A DNA stretch of 64,000 nt from Blautia sp. XA-2221. Its GTDB lineage: Bacteria; Bacillota; Clostridia; Lachnospirales; Lachnospiraceae. The stretch spans positions 62,001-126,000 of the forward strand of contig NZ_JAJQXX010000006.1 of assembly GCF_028767025.1 (NCBI RefSeq), read 5' to 3'. The notes below the pieces were generated by a model, which saw only the letters and a list, made by a program, of their open reading frames with translations, did not search any database and had not been told where the DNA came from. The translations under genes and the position numbers were made by a program. Below are positions 34,509-43,465 of this stretch, piece by piece. Position 1 is the stretch's first letter. Each line of letters opens with the position of its first letter.

Positions 34509-35411
34509 ATGACAGAAACAGAAATTTTTGCCTATGAAAGTTTATATTACGAACTATGGGAAACTGCCCGGAGATACCGAACAATTGCACAGTTCCGGGT
34601 AATCGGAAACAGTCATGACGAACGGATGATCCCAATGATCGAGGTTGGGCAGGGTGATCAGGTGATTTTTTGCGTCAGCGGACTGAATGGAACGGATCGA
34701 CATATGCCGTCCTGTCTGCTCCGTATGGCAAAGGAATACTGTCGGGCATGGGAATGTGGATGGATACTGGAAGACCTTTATGATATGAAACAACTTCTTT
34801 CTGCATGGAAAATATGTTTTATTCCCCTTCTGAATCCTGACGGATATGAAATCTATGAAAAAGGATATACGGTGATAAGAAATCCTGTTTATCGGCAGAT
34901 GCTTCGCATGCAGGAAACAATATGTACAGAGTATTTCTGTAATGCACGGGGAATGAACCTTCAGAAAAATTTTCCCACAAGCTATTACAGGAAAATGAGA
35001 ATTTATCACGAACCGGCAAGCGAAAATGAAACAAAGGCTCTGGTGCGTATTTTGCAGGAATATCAGGGAAAAGGATTTTTCTCTTTCGGGCAGGCAGATA
35101 AACGGATCGTATATTTTCGGCAGCCTCAGTCCTTTGGAACAAATCAAAAAAGCTACCGACTGGCAAGACATTTTCAGAAACAGGCAGGCTTCTGTATGGA
35201 AAAATTTTCTCTGGAACAACAGAAAAAAGATCATGAGATACAGGGAGAGGGAACCCCGGAAAGATACTATGCGGAGCTTACCCATCAGCCCTCTTTTCGG
35301 ATAGAACTTCCCTCCGGGCTGGGTGAAGAGGAACGTATTCTTTTTGAGAACAGATATAAACAGATTTATACGATTCCTCTGGAATATATTTTTTCTGTAG
35401 GTGAACTTTAA
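34509..35411 (+). CDS. M14-carboxypeptidase-fold protein with lost zinc ligands
   Basis: The 300-residue sequence follows the M14 outline: a strand VIFCVSGLNGTDRHMPSCLL, then IPLLNPDGYEIYEKGY, then NARGMNLQKNFPT, and finally PSFRIELPSG. In active M14 enzymes the first region reads H-x-x-E and a later strand holds the third zinc ligand His. Here H becomes N and E becomes D (LNGTD), and the later site reads FFSFGQADKRIVYF with no His. The catalytic Glu of FRIEL is kept. I infer a pseudoenzyme or an altered metal site. No signal peptide is visible. The ATG follows an AGGGGGAC site. It lies downstream of the surface-protein terminator and may have its own promoter. Confidence 0.7.
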   Translation: MTETEIFAYESLYYELWETARRYRTIAQFRVIGNSHDERMIPMIEVGQGDQVIFCVSGLNGTDRHMPSCLLRMAKEYCRAWECGWILEDLYDMKQLLSAWKICFIPLLNPDGYEIYEKGYTVIRNPVYRQMLRMQETICTEYFCNARGMNLQKNFPTSYYRKMRIYHEPASENETKALVRILQEYQGKGFFSFGQADKRIVYFRQPQSFGTNQKSYRLARHFQKQAGFCMEKFSLEQQKKDHEIQGEGTPERYYAELTHQPSFRIELPSGLGEEERILFENRYKQIYTIPLEYIFSVGEL

Positions 35412-35517
35412 ATAGCTTTCCAGTGGATTATATTTTGCTTTTTCAACATCGAATATACCGGGCGGATACTGACATATTTTTGCTATTTTAGAATAACTGT
35501 AAAAATTTTGACAGAAT

Positions 35518-35546
35518 TATAAAATTCCTGTATCATAGAAAAATAA
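35518..35546 (+). promoter_or_regulatory. Sigma-A-type promoter of miaB
   Basis: Perfect TTGACA (35518-35523) and TATCAT (35541-35546) are separated by 17 bp, 27 bp before the start codon. Confidence 0.8.
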
Positions 35547-35572
35547 AAAAGAAACAAGGAGCAGATATATTT

Positions 35573-36997
35573 ATGATAAAAGATACAGAAGCAAAAGAAA
35601 TGCAGAATGAAACAGAACGCCAGCGTTCTTTTATCGAACTGGCCAGAGCTTTGACAGAACAGAAGATCCAGGCTATGGGGCGTCCTGTAACTTACTGTCT
35701 TACTACTTTTGGATGCCAGATGAACGAAAAACAGTCGGAAGCCGTAGCCGGAATCATGGACGAGATCGGCTATGTCCGTCAGGACAGTGAAGAAGCAGAT
35801 GTTGTGATTTACAATACCTGTACAGTCCGTGAAAATGCCAACCTGAAGGTATACGGACGTCTGGGGCATCTTCACAGCCTGAAGGATCAGAATCCGGATA
35901 TGAAGATCATTCTTTTTGGATGTATGATGCAGGAGCCTCAGGTAGTAGAAAAAATCAAAAAAACTTATTCTTTTGTAAATCTGGTATTTGGAACTCACAA
36001 TATTTTTAAATTTGCAGAACTTTTTTATGATATGCTGTTATCAGATATGCAGATTGTAGATATCTGGGAGGGAACCGATCAGATTGTGGAGGATCTTCCT
36101 ACAGAGCGAAACTATACGTTTAAATCCGGTGTAAATATCATGTTTGGCTGCAATAACTTCTGCAGCTACTGTATTGTGCCTTATGTAAGAGGAAGAGAGA
36201 GAAGCCGTAAACCAGAGGCCATTGTAAAGGAAGTGGAGCGCCTTGTGGCAGACGGAGTTTCCGAGGTAATGCTTCTGGGACAGAATGTAAATTCCTACGG
36301 AAAAACTCTGGAAAATCCGGTGACCTTTGCACAGCTTCTTACCATGCTGGAACAGGTGGAGGGACTGAAGAGAATCCGTTTTATGACCTCTCATCCAAAA
36401 GATCTTTCTGATGAACTGATTGAGGTTATGGCTAAAAGCAAAAAAATCTGTCATCACCTTCATCTTCCCCTTCAGTCCGGCAGCAGCCGTGTTCTGAAGG
36501 AAATGAACCGCCGCTATGACAAAGAAAAATATCTGAACCTGGTAGAAAAAATCCGTACTGCCATTCCGGATATTTCTCTTACAACGGATATTATTGTAGG
36601 TTTCCCGGGAGAGACGGAGGAAGACTTTCAGGAAACGCTGGATGTGGTAAAAAAGGCCGGATACGATACTGCCTTTACCTTTATTTATTCCAAGCGTACC
36701 GGTACTCCGGCAGCAGCCAAAGAGGATCAGGTTCCGGCAGATGTAACAAAGGATCGCTTTAACCGGCTTCTTGCCCTTGTACAGGAGCAGGGCAGAATCC
36801 GTTCTTCCCGCTTTGCAGGAAGCGTTCAGGAAGTTCTGGTAGAAGAGGAAAGCAAGGAAAAAGGAATCTTTACAGGAAGGACTCAGTACAATCTCCTGGT
36901 GCATTTCCCGGCAGATGAAAGCCTTCTGGGAACTTATGTGAATGTAAAACTTGAAGAGTGTAAAGGCTTTTATTATCTGGGAAGTCTGGCTGACTGA
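35573..36997 (+). CDS. miaB: tRNA-2-methylthio-N6-dimethylallyladenosine synthase MiaB
   Basis: This radical-SAM methylthiotransferase turns i6A37 into ms2i6A37 in tRNA. The N-terminal UPF0004 cluster Cys residues are in TFGCQMNEKQSE, NTCTVREN and FGCMMQ. The radical-SAM motif C-X3-C-X2-C is CNNFCSYC, followed by IVPYVRGRERSR, the MiaB subtype signature. A TRAM domain ends the 474-residue chain. AAGGAGCAG precedes the ATG, and the first 35 residues are an extra acidic extension. Its partner miaA is at 58.4 kb. A MATE transporter follows 80 bp downstream. Confidence 0.95.
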   Translation: MIKDTEAKEMQNETERQRSFIELARALTEQKIQAMGRPVTYCLTTFGCQMNEKQSEAVAGIMDEIGYVRQDSEEADVVIYNTCTVRENANLKVYGRLGHLHSLKDQNPDMKIILFGCMMQEPQVVEKIKKTYSFVNLVFGTHNIFKFAELFYDMLLSDMQIVDIWEGTDQIVEDLPTERNYTFKSGVNIMFGCNNFCSYCIVPYVRGRERSRKPEAIVKEVERLVADGVSEVMLLGQNVNSYGKTLENPVTFAQLLTMLEQVEGLKRIRFMTSHPKDLSDELIEVMAKSKKICHHLHLPLQSGSSRVLKEMNRRYDKEKYLNLVEKIRTAIPDISLTTDIIVGFPGETEEDFQETLDVVKKAGYDTAFTFIYSKRTGTPAAAKEDQVPADVTKDRFNRLLALVQEQGRIRSSRFAGSVQEVLVEEESKEKGIFTGRTQYNLLVHFPADESLLGTYVNVKLEECKGFYYLGSLAD

Positions 36998-37077
36998 AGC
37001 GTTGTTTCCGACGGTCACAGACTGCTACAGGAACATGAAAAACATTTTATTTTAGACAGGGAAAAGAGGAGAGAAAA

Positions 37078-38448
37078 TTGAAAAACAGCAAATACGAAAT
37101 TGATATGTGCAATGGTTCGATCATGCCCAAGCTCATTTCATTTTCGATTCCGCTGATGTTGTCCGGCATTTTGCAGCTGATGTTTAATGCAGTGGACATT
37201 GTGGTTGTGGGAAGATACAGTGGCAGCCGTTCTCTGGCAGCTGTGGGATCTACCACAGCCCTGATCAATATTTTTACAAATCTGTTTATTGGCGTTTCTC
37301 TGGGCGCAAATGTGTTAAGCGCCCGGTTTTATGCTTCCGGAAAAGCAAAGGAAATGTCGGAAACAGTACATACTTCTATTATGTTTGCTCTGATCAGTGG
37401 CATTGCAATGGCGTTTGTGGGACTGGGCTGTTCCAGATTTGCTTTGGAGATAATGGGAACTCCGGCAGATGTCATTGATCAGTCAGCTCTTTATATGCGG
37501 ATCTATTTTATCGGAATGCCGTTTTTTATGCTGTACAATTACGGGGCAGCTATTTTAAGATCTGTGGGAGATACCAAGAGGCCGCTTTTATTTCTGATCA
37601 TTTCAGGAATCGTCAATGCTGTCCTGAATCTGATCCTGGTGATTCAGTTCCGCCTGGACGTAGCAGGAGTTGCCATTGCAACGATCATTGCTCAGATGAT
37701 TTCCTGTATTCTGGTTTTAAGATGTCTGTATCGATCAGAGAGCAGTTATCAGCTTCGTTTTTCCAGGCTTACCATAAAATGGAAATATCTGAAGCAGATT
37801 TTTCAGGTAGGCATCCCGGCAGGGCTTCAAAGTACGGTTATCAATTTTTCCAATGCAATGCTGCAGTCTTCTGTAAATTCTTTTGGATCGGTTGCCATGG
37901 CAGGCTATACGGCTGCAAACAATATTTTCGGATTCCTTTATGCTGCAGTCAATTCGGTTACCCAGGCATGTATGAGCTTCACCAGTCAGAATTATGGAGT
38001 AGGAAAACTGAAACGAATGGATAAAGTTCTTGTAAACTGTATGATCCTTAGCGTAGGAGTTTCCTTTAGTCTGGGGTTTGGAGCCTGGTTTTTTGGCTCC
38101 GGTCTTCTCAGGATTTATACAAGCGAGGCAGATGTGATAGCCTGCGGACTGGAAATCCTGGCTTTTACCACAGTTCCCTATTTTCTGTGCGGCATTATGG
38201 ATCTTTTTCCGGGAGCGCTGCGCGGAATGGGTTATTCTGCTGTACCTATGATCCTTTCTGTGATCGGAACAGTTGGAATGAGAATTATCTGGATCTATCT
38301 GGTATTTCCCACTCACAGATCCCTGGATTTTCTTTTTATTTCCTATCCGGCATCCTGGACACTTACCATTGTGCTTCAGGCAGTATGTTTCTTTTTTGTC
38401 AGAAAAAGAGTGCGAAAGACTGTGCTGGCAGGACAGTATACGGCCTGA
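37078..38448 (+). CDS. MATE family efflux transporter
   Basis: This twelve-helix multidrug and toxin extrusion protein, 456 residues long, probably exchanges Na+ or H+ for an organic substrate. The N-terminal MCNGSIMPKLISFSIPLMLS and the repeat elements GMPFFMLYNYGAAILRSVGD and ALRGMGYS are typical. The start is TTG at 37078 behind AAGAGGAGAG, with no better in-frame ATG near. It lies between miaB and a strong terminator. Substrate unknown. Confidence 0.92.
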   Translation: MKNSKYEIDMCNGSIMPKLISFSIPLMLSGILQLMFNAVDIVVVGRYSGSRSLAAVGSTTALINIFTNLFIGVSLGANVLSARFYASGKAKEMSETVHTSIMFALISGIAMAFVGLGCSRFALEIMGTPADVIDQSALYMRIYFIGMPFFMLYNYGAAILRSVGDTKRPLLFLIISGIVNAVLNLILVIQFRLDVAGVAIATIIAQMISCILVLRCLYRSESSYQLRFSRLTIKWKYLKQIFQVGIPAGLQSTVINFSNAMLQSSVNSFGSVAMAGYTAANNIFGFLYAAVNSVTQACMSFTSQNYGVGKLKRMDKVLVNCMILSVGVSFSLGFGAWFFGSGLLRIYTSEADVIACGLEILAFTTVPYFLCGIMDLFPGALRGMGYSAVPMILSVIGTVGMRIIWIYLVFPTHRSLDFLFISYPASWTLTIVLQAVCFFFVRKRVRKTVLAGQYTA

Positions 38449-38518
38449 TCCGGTAATCGGCCTCGAAAGAGAACTGGGAATATTTTGGCAGTAACAATGC
38501 GGATTTTATTATTTTTCA

Positions 38519-38567
38519 AGACAGAGTATTTATCTGGTTCCAAGTCGGAAAAATACTCTGTCTTTTT
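38519..38567 (+). terminator. Terminator after the MATE gene
   Basis: A perfect 13-bp stem, AGACAGAGTATTT with AAATACTCTGTCT, is followed by TTTTC. Confidence 0.93.
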
Positions 38568-38660
38568 CTGTAAATTTATGATAAAATCAAAAATAATCAA
38601 GGGAATGTGCAAAATTTATCTGCTGAAATATGTGACGGGCAGAATACAGGAGGTACTTTT

Positions 38661-38825
38661 ATGAGAAATCCGTGGCCAATCTTCAGCATTGCAGCTTTTG
38701 CCGGAGCTGTGTGCCTGATCTATGATTACTTTTTTTCTTACAAGACCATGTGGATTGCTGTTGTGGCGAGCCTTGCGCTGCTGTTTCTGTGGCTGATCCG
38801 TCGTAGAAGGGAGGATGCCAAATGA
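38661..38825 (+). CDS. Small membrane protein, 54 aa
   Basis: The ATG at 38661 follows ACAGGAGGTAC. The product has two hydrophobic segments (about 5-22 and 28-45) and a basic end RRRREDAK, so both termini are probably cytoplasmic. Its stop overlaps the start of the next membrane-protein gene (ATGA), so the two are likely made together. No family is recognised. Confidence 0.6.
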   Translation: MRNPWPIFSIAAFAGAVCLIYDYFFSYKTMWIAVVASLALLFLWLIRRRREDAK

Positions 38826-39409
38826 CGTATATTCTGCCGGTACTTTATGTAATCGTGTCTTATACATTCTTCCTTTTGGCCGGCTTTTTTGACAATGCGA
38901 TCAAATTGCAGATTTTATCAATTCTTCTGCCATTTATCATGGGAATCGTTAATTTGATCGTTGTGTTGACCGTAGGGAGAACATGGTCGAGAAAGACATT
39001 GCTGAACTGCACTTTGATCATCAAGTATGGACTGATTCCGTTCTACCTGATTGGAGGGAGTATCACTGTATGTGTGACGGTGATGGCATTCTTCCCGTTG
39101 CCGCTGATGGTTTTGTTTGGAATGATAACGATTGTTTTTCTGATTTTTGGATACGGGATTTTATTAGGGGCAGCTCCCTACGCGATCGCTTATCTTATAA
39201 AGTCATGTAAAGACGGTGTACATCCAAAATGGCTGGTGGTTTTGGGTGGGATCTGCCAGTTTTTCTTTTTCTTTGATGTATTTGCAGTGATGATTCTGAC
39301 GTTAAAAGAACGGCACAGGATCAAAACGACGATTGCAGTTTTTTGCGCAACGTGTCTTGCCCTCCTGCTGATTATACTCTATGTAGTTATGACACTGGTA
39401 GGAGCATAA
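38822..39409 (+). CDS. Uncharacterised polytopic membrane protein
   Basis: The 195 residues are almost wholly hydrophobic, with about six segments (near 3-22, 28-50, 62-85, 92-120, 140-160 and 172-193). No catalytic motif is visible, and I do not recognise a family. The start overlaps the 54-aa gene by 4 bp. The pair could be a two-component membrane unit such as a holin-like or transporter-accessory pair, but nothing in the sequence proves it. Confidence 0.6.
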   Translation: MTYILPVLYVIVSYTFFLLAGFFDNAIKLQILSILLPFIMGIVNLIVVLTVGRTWSRKTLLNCTLIIKYGLIPFYLIGGSITVCVTVMAFFPLPLMVLFGMITIVFLIFGYGILLGAAPYAIAYLIKSCKDGVHPKWLVVLGGICQFFFFFDVFAVMILTLKERHRIKTTIAVFCATCLALLLIILYVVMTLVGA

Positions 39410-39509
39410 TCGACATTTATAACAAAAGTAACAAAATCGCAGAAAGGATTTATGTTTATAAAAACAATAGATTGTTTTTCTGACAGGATGCGTGTTGGTA
39501 TATAGTATC

Positions 39510-39608
39510 ATGACTGGCTGCGGTTCAAAACTTCAGACATCGGCTCCGCAATCTGGACAGCGCATTTATGGAAAACTTTCTACGTTGACAGGGAGAGAAA
39601 TAAAATGA
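39510..39608 (+). pseudogene. Lipoprotein-like remnant
   Basis: In this frame an open stretch starts after a TAG at 39468 and reads IVFLTGCVLVYSIMTGCGSK, then LQTSAPQSGQRIYGKLSTLT, ending at TGA 39606-39608. Two lipobox-like LTGC/MTGC motifs follow a hydrophobic run. A nearby ATG (39452) with a ribosome site (AGAAAGGA) is in another frame, so a frameshift may have broken the gene. It overlaps the next start by 4 bp. It looks like the head of a lost lipoprotein gene. Confidence 0.35.
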
Positions 39609-40234
39609 TTAAAAGAATTTGGACATGGTGGAGAATTATTTCCGTTATAATTTTGCCAATGGTAATTTTTCTGTTTGCTGGCGGATTATTGCGTTCGCTT
39701 TCTTCTGATGACTTAGTTATAATTTTATTTTTTGTGGTGACATTGATATTTTTAATACATGTTTTTATGGCATGCGCTTTTCCAAAACGATTCGAATGCA
39801 TGAGAATCGTGAAAAAATATTTGTCATTTAAAGAATTGAAAAGTTATATAAAAAAAGAGCAATTTAGCAAATTTGAATTTAAAGATAAATCGGATTCTTT
39901 TAGCCTTTACTATTCTGAAAACTGGCTTTTTGTTTCTGATGTATACATTCCCAGGAAAATGATTTTGGATATGGTTTCGTTTAAAAGAGAGTGGTATTCA
40001 TCCTACGCAGATATAGGGATTGTTACAAAAAATGGTGATTATGTTACAATTGCAAAGGTAAACAGTGATATACAAAAAATAGCAGTTGATTCTTTGTTAA
40101 AGAATTTCCCTGAATTTAAGAATAGCGTAGAGGTTCTTAAAAACGTGCTCAGAAAATCTTTTTATAAAACGCTTAAAGCAGAATTTGAAAAAGAAGTAAC
40201 AACTAAAAAAGACTTTATTACATATATAGGATAA
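39605..40234 (+). CDS. Uncharacterised protein with two N-terminal membrane helices
   Basis: The 209 residues have two hydrophobic helices (about 11-30 and 36-58) followed by a lysine-rich soluble domain with SKFEFKDKSDSFSLYYSENW and PRKMILDMVSF. The codons are distinctly AT-rich compared with the surrounding chromosome, which suggests recent acquisition. CAGGGAGAG precedes the ATG. The next gene starts 4 bp after the stop. No known family is recognised; a membrane-tethered immunity or stress protein is possible but unproven. Confidence 0.6.
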   Translation: MIKRIWTWWRIISVIILPMVIFLFAGGLLRSLSSDDLVIILFFVVTLIFLIHVFMACAFPKRFECMRIVKKYLSFKELKSYIKKEQFSKFEFKDKSDSFSLYYSENWLFVSDVYIPRKMILDMVSFKREWYSSYADIGIVTKNGDYVTIAKVNSDIQKIAVDSLLKNFPEFKNSVEVLKNVLRKSFYKTLKAEFEKEVTTKKDFITYIG

Positions 40235-40238
40235 AAAT

Positions 40239-40607
40239 ATGGATATAAAACAGTTTTGGAAATCTGTTCTTGCACAGGATGAGAGAGAAATCAGAAAATA
40301 TTTTCATGAAGATGCCTGTGTGAATTGGCATTGTACAAACGAGCATTTTACTGTGGATGAATATATTATTGCAAATTGTGAGTACCCTGGAGAATGGGAT
40401 GGAGTTGTTGAAAGAGTAGAAATTATGAACGATTTAATCGTTACAGTGGTTCTTATCTATCCTGAAGACAGGAGTGCTTCTTTTCATGTAACTTCGTTTA
40501 TTCAAACAAAAGATGATAAAATTATAGAAATGGATGAATATTATGCGGATGATGGAACGGCGCCGCAATGGAGGCTGGACAAACATATAGGGACATCTAT
40601 CAAATAA
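40239..40607 (+). CDS. NTF2/SnoaL-like domain protein
   Basis: This 122-residue protein resembles the NTF2-like cone fold: FWKSVLAQDEREIRKYFHED at the start, a central HFTVDEYIIANCEYPGEWDG, and a final FIQTKDDKIIEMDEYYADDG. Members may be enzymes or binding proteins, and nothing here fixes the role. It is AT-rich like its upstream neighbour and 4 bp from it, so both form one unit. AGGATAAAAAT precedes the ATG. Confidence 0.7.
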   Translation: MDIKQFWKSVLAQDEREIRKYFHEDACVNWHCTNEHFTVDEYIIANCEYPGEWDGVVERVEIMNDLIVTVVLIYPEDRSASFHVTSFIQTKDDKIIEMDEYYADDGTAPQWRLDKHIGTSIK

Positions 40608-40705
40608 TATTGGTTTATGAAAAGTGTTTATTCCGGCAGGTGGAATGGCGCCGTTGACCGGATATATTTTATGGAAAAAAGTAACTTTTGATAAGGAGGA
40701 GCATT

Positions 40706-42049
40706 ATGAACGGTAAAACAAACGAGAGAGAATTGTTTTACGGGAAAAAACTTGGAAAAATGATCCGCTGTGAGACTATTTCCAGCAGCTTCCAGCAGGA
40801 TCTCGGCAAATTTTACAGATTCCATGAAATATTGGAAGAGCTGTTTCCAAATATTCACAGGATTTGTGAAAAGTATGAATTCAATGGAAGTCTTCTTTTT
40901 AAGTGGAAAGGAAAAGGTCAGGGAGAACCCATTCTTTTTATGAGCCATCAGGATGTGGTGGAGGCTTCCGGAGTATGGAAGCATGATCCCTTTGGCGGAG
41001 AAATTGCAGACGGCGCTGTGTGGGGAAGAGGAACCGTAGACACAAAAGGCAGTCTGTTCTGTTTCCTTCAGGCAGTGGAAGAACTGATCGCAAAGGATTA
41101 TGTTCCGGCGTGTGACGTCTATCTTGCAAGCAGCTGTACGGAGGAGATTGGCGGAGAAGGCGCGCCTCTTACAGTAAAATGGCTTCAGAATAACGGGGTG
41201 CATTTAAAGTTCCTTATGGATGAAGGCGGAATGATTAAAGAAGAGCCGATGAAAGGCGTAAAAGGCAGATTTGCCATGGTAGGATGTCTGGAAAAAGGAT
41301 ATGGCGACGTTCGCTTTACTGCAAAGGGAAACGGAGGGCATGCCAGTATTCCTCAAAAGCAGACGCCTCTTACCCGTCTGGCTGCTTTTATGATGGATAT
41401 TGAAAACCACAATCCATTTACTTCAAAAATGAATCCTACGGTAGCGGAAATGTTCCGGCGAATGGCTCCCTATACAGAAGGAGCTCTGGGCAAGGTCATG
41501 AAATATGAAAGACAGCTGGAACCTCTTCTGGAAAAACTGCTTCCAAAGGTAAACCCTCTTGGGGCTGCAATGATTACCACAACCCTTAATTTTACCATGG
41601 CAAAAGGTTCTGACGGACTGAATGTAATCCCTCAGGAAGCTTCTGTAACAGGAAATATGCGTTTCATTCATCATCAGGGAGTGGAGGAAAGTCTTGCTCT
41701 GGTATCAAAGATTGCTGAAAAATACGGCATTGAAACAGAGCCGATCCTAATCCACCCGCCTTGCCCGGTGGTGGATTATAAAGGAAAGCCCTTCCGCCTT
41801 ATTGAGCATGTGGTGAAAAAAATATATCCGGGCGTGATTGTTGCGCCATATGCCATGACAGGTGGCACGGACGCGAGATACTATACTCCGGTATGTGAAA
41901 ACAGCATTCGTTTCGCCCCTCTGGAGATCAATGAGCAGCAGTATCAGAGCATTCATGGGATTGATGAAAATATCAGTCTTTCCGCACTTCCTCCTGCAGT
42001 TGATTTTTATAAGAGGATCGTGCGTCATATGGAAGGCTGGAAAGAATAA
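40706..42049 (+). CDS. M20 family zinc metallopeptidase
   Basis: This 447-residue two-zinc aminoacylase/carboxypeptidase-like enzyme is soluble and has no signal peptide. Ligands and catalytic residues are visible: His81 (MSHQDVV), Asp112 (RGTVDTKG), catalytic Glu146 and ligand Glu147 (CTEEIGGEG), and His417 (SIHGIDENI). TGGTDARYY is also typical. The lid/dimerisation domain (about 180-320) contains GNGGHASIPQKQTPLTRL. It resembles PM20D1/carboxypeptidase-S-like members. ATG 40706 follows AAGGAGGAG. It is first in a run of three peptidase genes. Confidence 0.93.
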   Translation: MNGKTNERELFYGKKLGKMIRCETISSSFQQDLGKFYRFHEILEELFPNIHRICEKYEFNGSLLFKWKGKGQGEPILFMSHQDVVEASGVWKHDPFGGEIADGAVWGRGTVDTKGSLFCFLQAVEELIAKDYVPACDVYLASSCTEEIGGEGAPLTVKWLQNNGVHLKFLMDEGGMIKEEPMKGVKGRFAMVGCLEKGYGDVRFTAKGNGGHASIPQKQTPLTRLAAFMMDIENHNPFTSKMNPTVAEMFRRMAPYTEGALGKVMKYERQLEPLLEKLLPKVNPLGAAMITTTLNFTMAKGSDGLNVIPQEASVTGNMRFIHHQGVEESLALVSKIAEKYGIETEPILIHPPCPVVDYKGKPFRLIEHVVKKIYPGVIVAPYAMTGGTDARYYTPVCENSIRFAPLEINEQQYQSIHGIDENISLSALPPAVDFYKRIVRHMEGWKE

Positions 42050-42087
42050 AATCTGAACTATAAAATAATTACAATGGAGAGAACATT

Positions 42088-43344
42088 ATGAATAAAAACA
42101 CAATCAGCGGACAGCGACAGATGGACTTTGTTTCAAAATTTAATTATATCAGAGAAGCCGGAACTCCCACAGAGGAAAAGGCAGCTTCTTTGATCCAGGA
42201 AGAGTTAAAAAGCTTTGGCATGGAAAGCCGTATAGGAGAATTTTCCTTTGATACCTGGGAGATCAGAAAGGCAGAGCTTGTCATTACGGAGCCTTATCAT
42301 AAAACCTATCAGGTGACAGGATATCAGAGATGTGGAAGCACGGCAGAAGAAGGTATAGAAGCAGATTTTCTGTATGTGGAAAATGGAGATGATATCAGCC
42401 TTTCCCATGCAGCAGGAAAAATAGTTATGGTCAATGACATCGTGCGAAAAGATCTGTACCTTCGCCTTATAAAAGCAGGGGTCGCAGGTTTTGTAAGCAT
42501 CAGTGGCTCTCCGGTAGATGAGGGAAAGGATCGCATTCCGAGAGCTGCCTCTATTCCCCAGAAGGTGTACGAATCCTTAAATGAAAAAGAACTGATCCAG
42601 GGAGTGGGAGTCCATTATCTTGACGCAGTGGAAATGGTAACAGAAGGAGCCAAAAGAGCCCGTCTTACTTTGCTTCAGGAGGAAGTAAAGCGTATTTCCC
42701 GAAATGTGGAGGCAAGGATCCAGGGAACAGACAGAGCAGAGGAAATTCTTACCCTTACCGCTCATTACGATTCTGTTCCGGAAGGCCCGGGAGCCTATGA
42801 TAACATGGCAGGTGCAGCTATTATTATGGAAGTATGCCGTTATTTAAAGGAGCATAAACCGAGAAGAACTGTGGAATTTGTATGGTTTGGCGCTGAGGAA
42901 AAAGGACTTCTTGGAAGCCGCCATTATGTAAAGCTTCATGAGCAGGAGCTTGGAAAACATTGTTTTAATATGAACGTAGATCTGGCAGGCCAGCTTGTTG
43001 GCGGCAATGTAATCGGTGTGACGGCAGATCCGTCTGTCTGCGGTATGCTTACTTATCTTGCTCGTGAGACAGGTATTGGTATGACAACTAAAAACCAGAT
43101 CTGGGGAAGCGACTCCAACACTTTTGCATGGAAGGGGATCCCTGCCATGACTTTAAACAGGGACGGCTTCGGAATGCACACTCATTATGATACGGTGGAC
43201 TTACTTTCTGCCTGGTCCCTTCAGAGAAGCGCGCAGCTTCTGGCTCATATTGCAGAAAGCCTTTCTGATATTGATAGTATGCCATTCCCGCAGGAAATTC
43301 CTGATGAGTTTAAAAAACAGCTGGATGAATATTTTGGCGTGTAG
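42088..43344 (+). CDS. M28 family zinc aminopeptidase
   Basis: The 418 residues contain the co-catalytic two-zinc site: TAHYDSV (His, Asp), AYDNMAGAA (bridging Asp), WFGAEEKGLLGS (catalytic Glu and ligand Glu), FNMNVDLAGQ (Asp) and MHTHYDTVD (His). A PA-like insert (about 75-180) interrupts the fold. No signal peptide is present, so it should act inside the cell on imported peptides. ATGGAGAGAAC precedes the ATG. It lies 38 bp after the M20 gene. Confidence 0.93.
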   Translation: MNKNTISGQRQMDFVSKFNYIREAGTPTEEKAASLIQEELKSFGMESRIGEFSFDTWEIRKAELVITEPYHKTYQVTGYQRCGSTAEEGIEADFLYVENGDDISLSHAAGKIVMVNDIVRKDLYLRLIKAGVAGFVSISGSPVDEGKDRIPRAASIPQKVYESLNEKELIQGVGVHYLDAVEMVTEGAKRARLTLLQEEVKRISRNVEARIQGTDRAEEILTLTAHYDSVPEGPGAYDNMAGAAIIMEVCRYLKEHKPRRTVEFVWFGAEEKGLLGSRHYVKLHEQELGKHCFNMNVDLAGQLVGGNVIGVTADPSVCGMLTYLARETGIGMTTKNQIWGSDSNTFAWKGIPAMTLNRDGFGMHTHYDTVDLLSAWSLQRSAQLLAHIAESLSDIDSMPFPQEIPDEFKKQLDEYFGV

Positions 43345-43465
43345 GGTTTTAAATAACTGAAATCTGTGATAAACTTATCAGTACAAGGAATACTGAGCTT
43401 CTACGTTAATATTGTGCGTATTTTGTATTCTCTGTACCAGTATCAATACAAAGGAGATGTAGATA

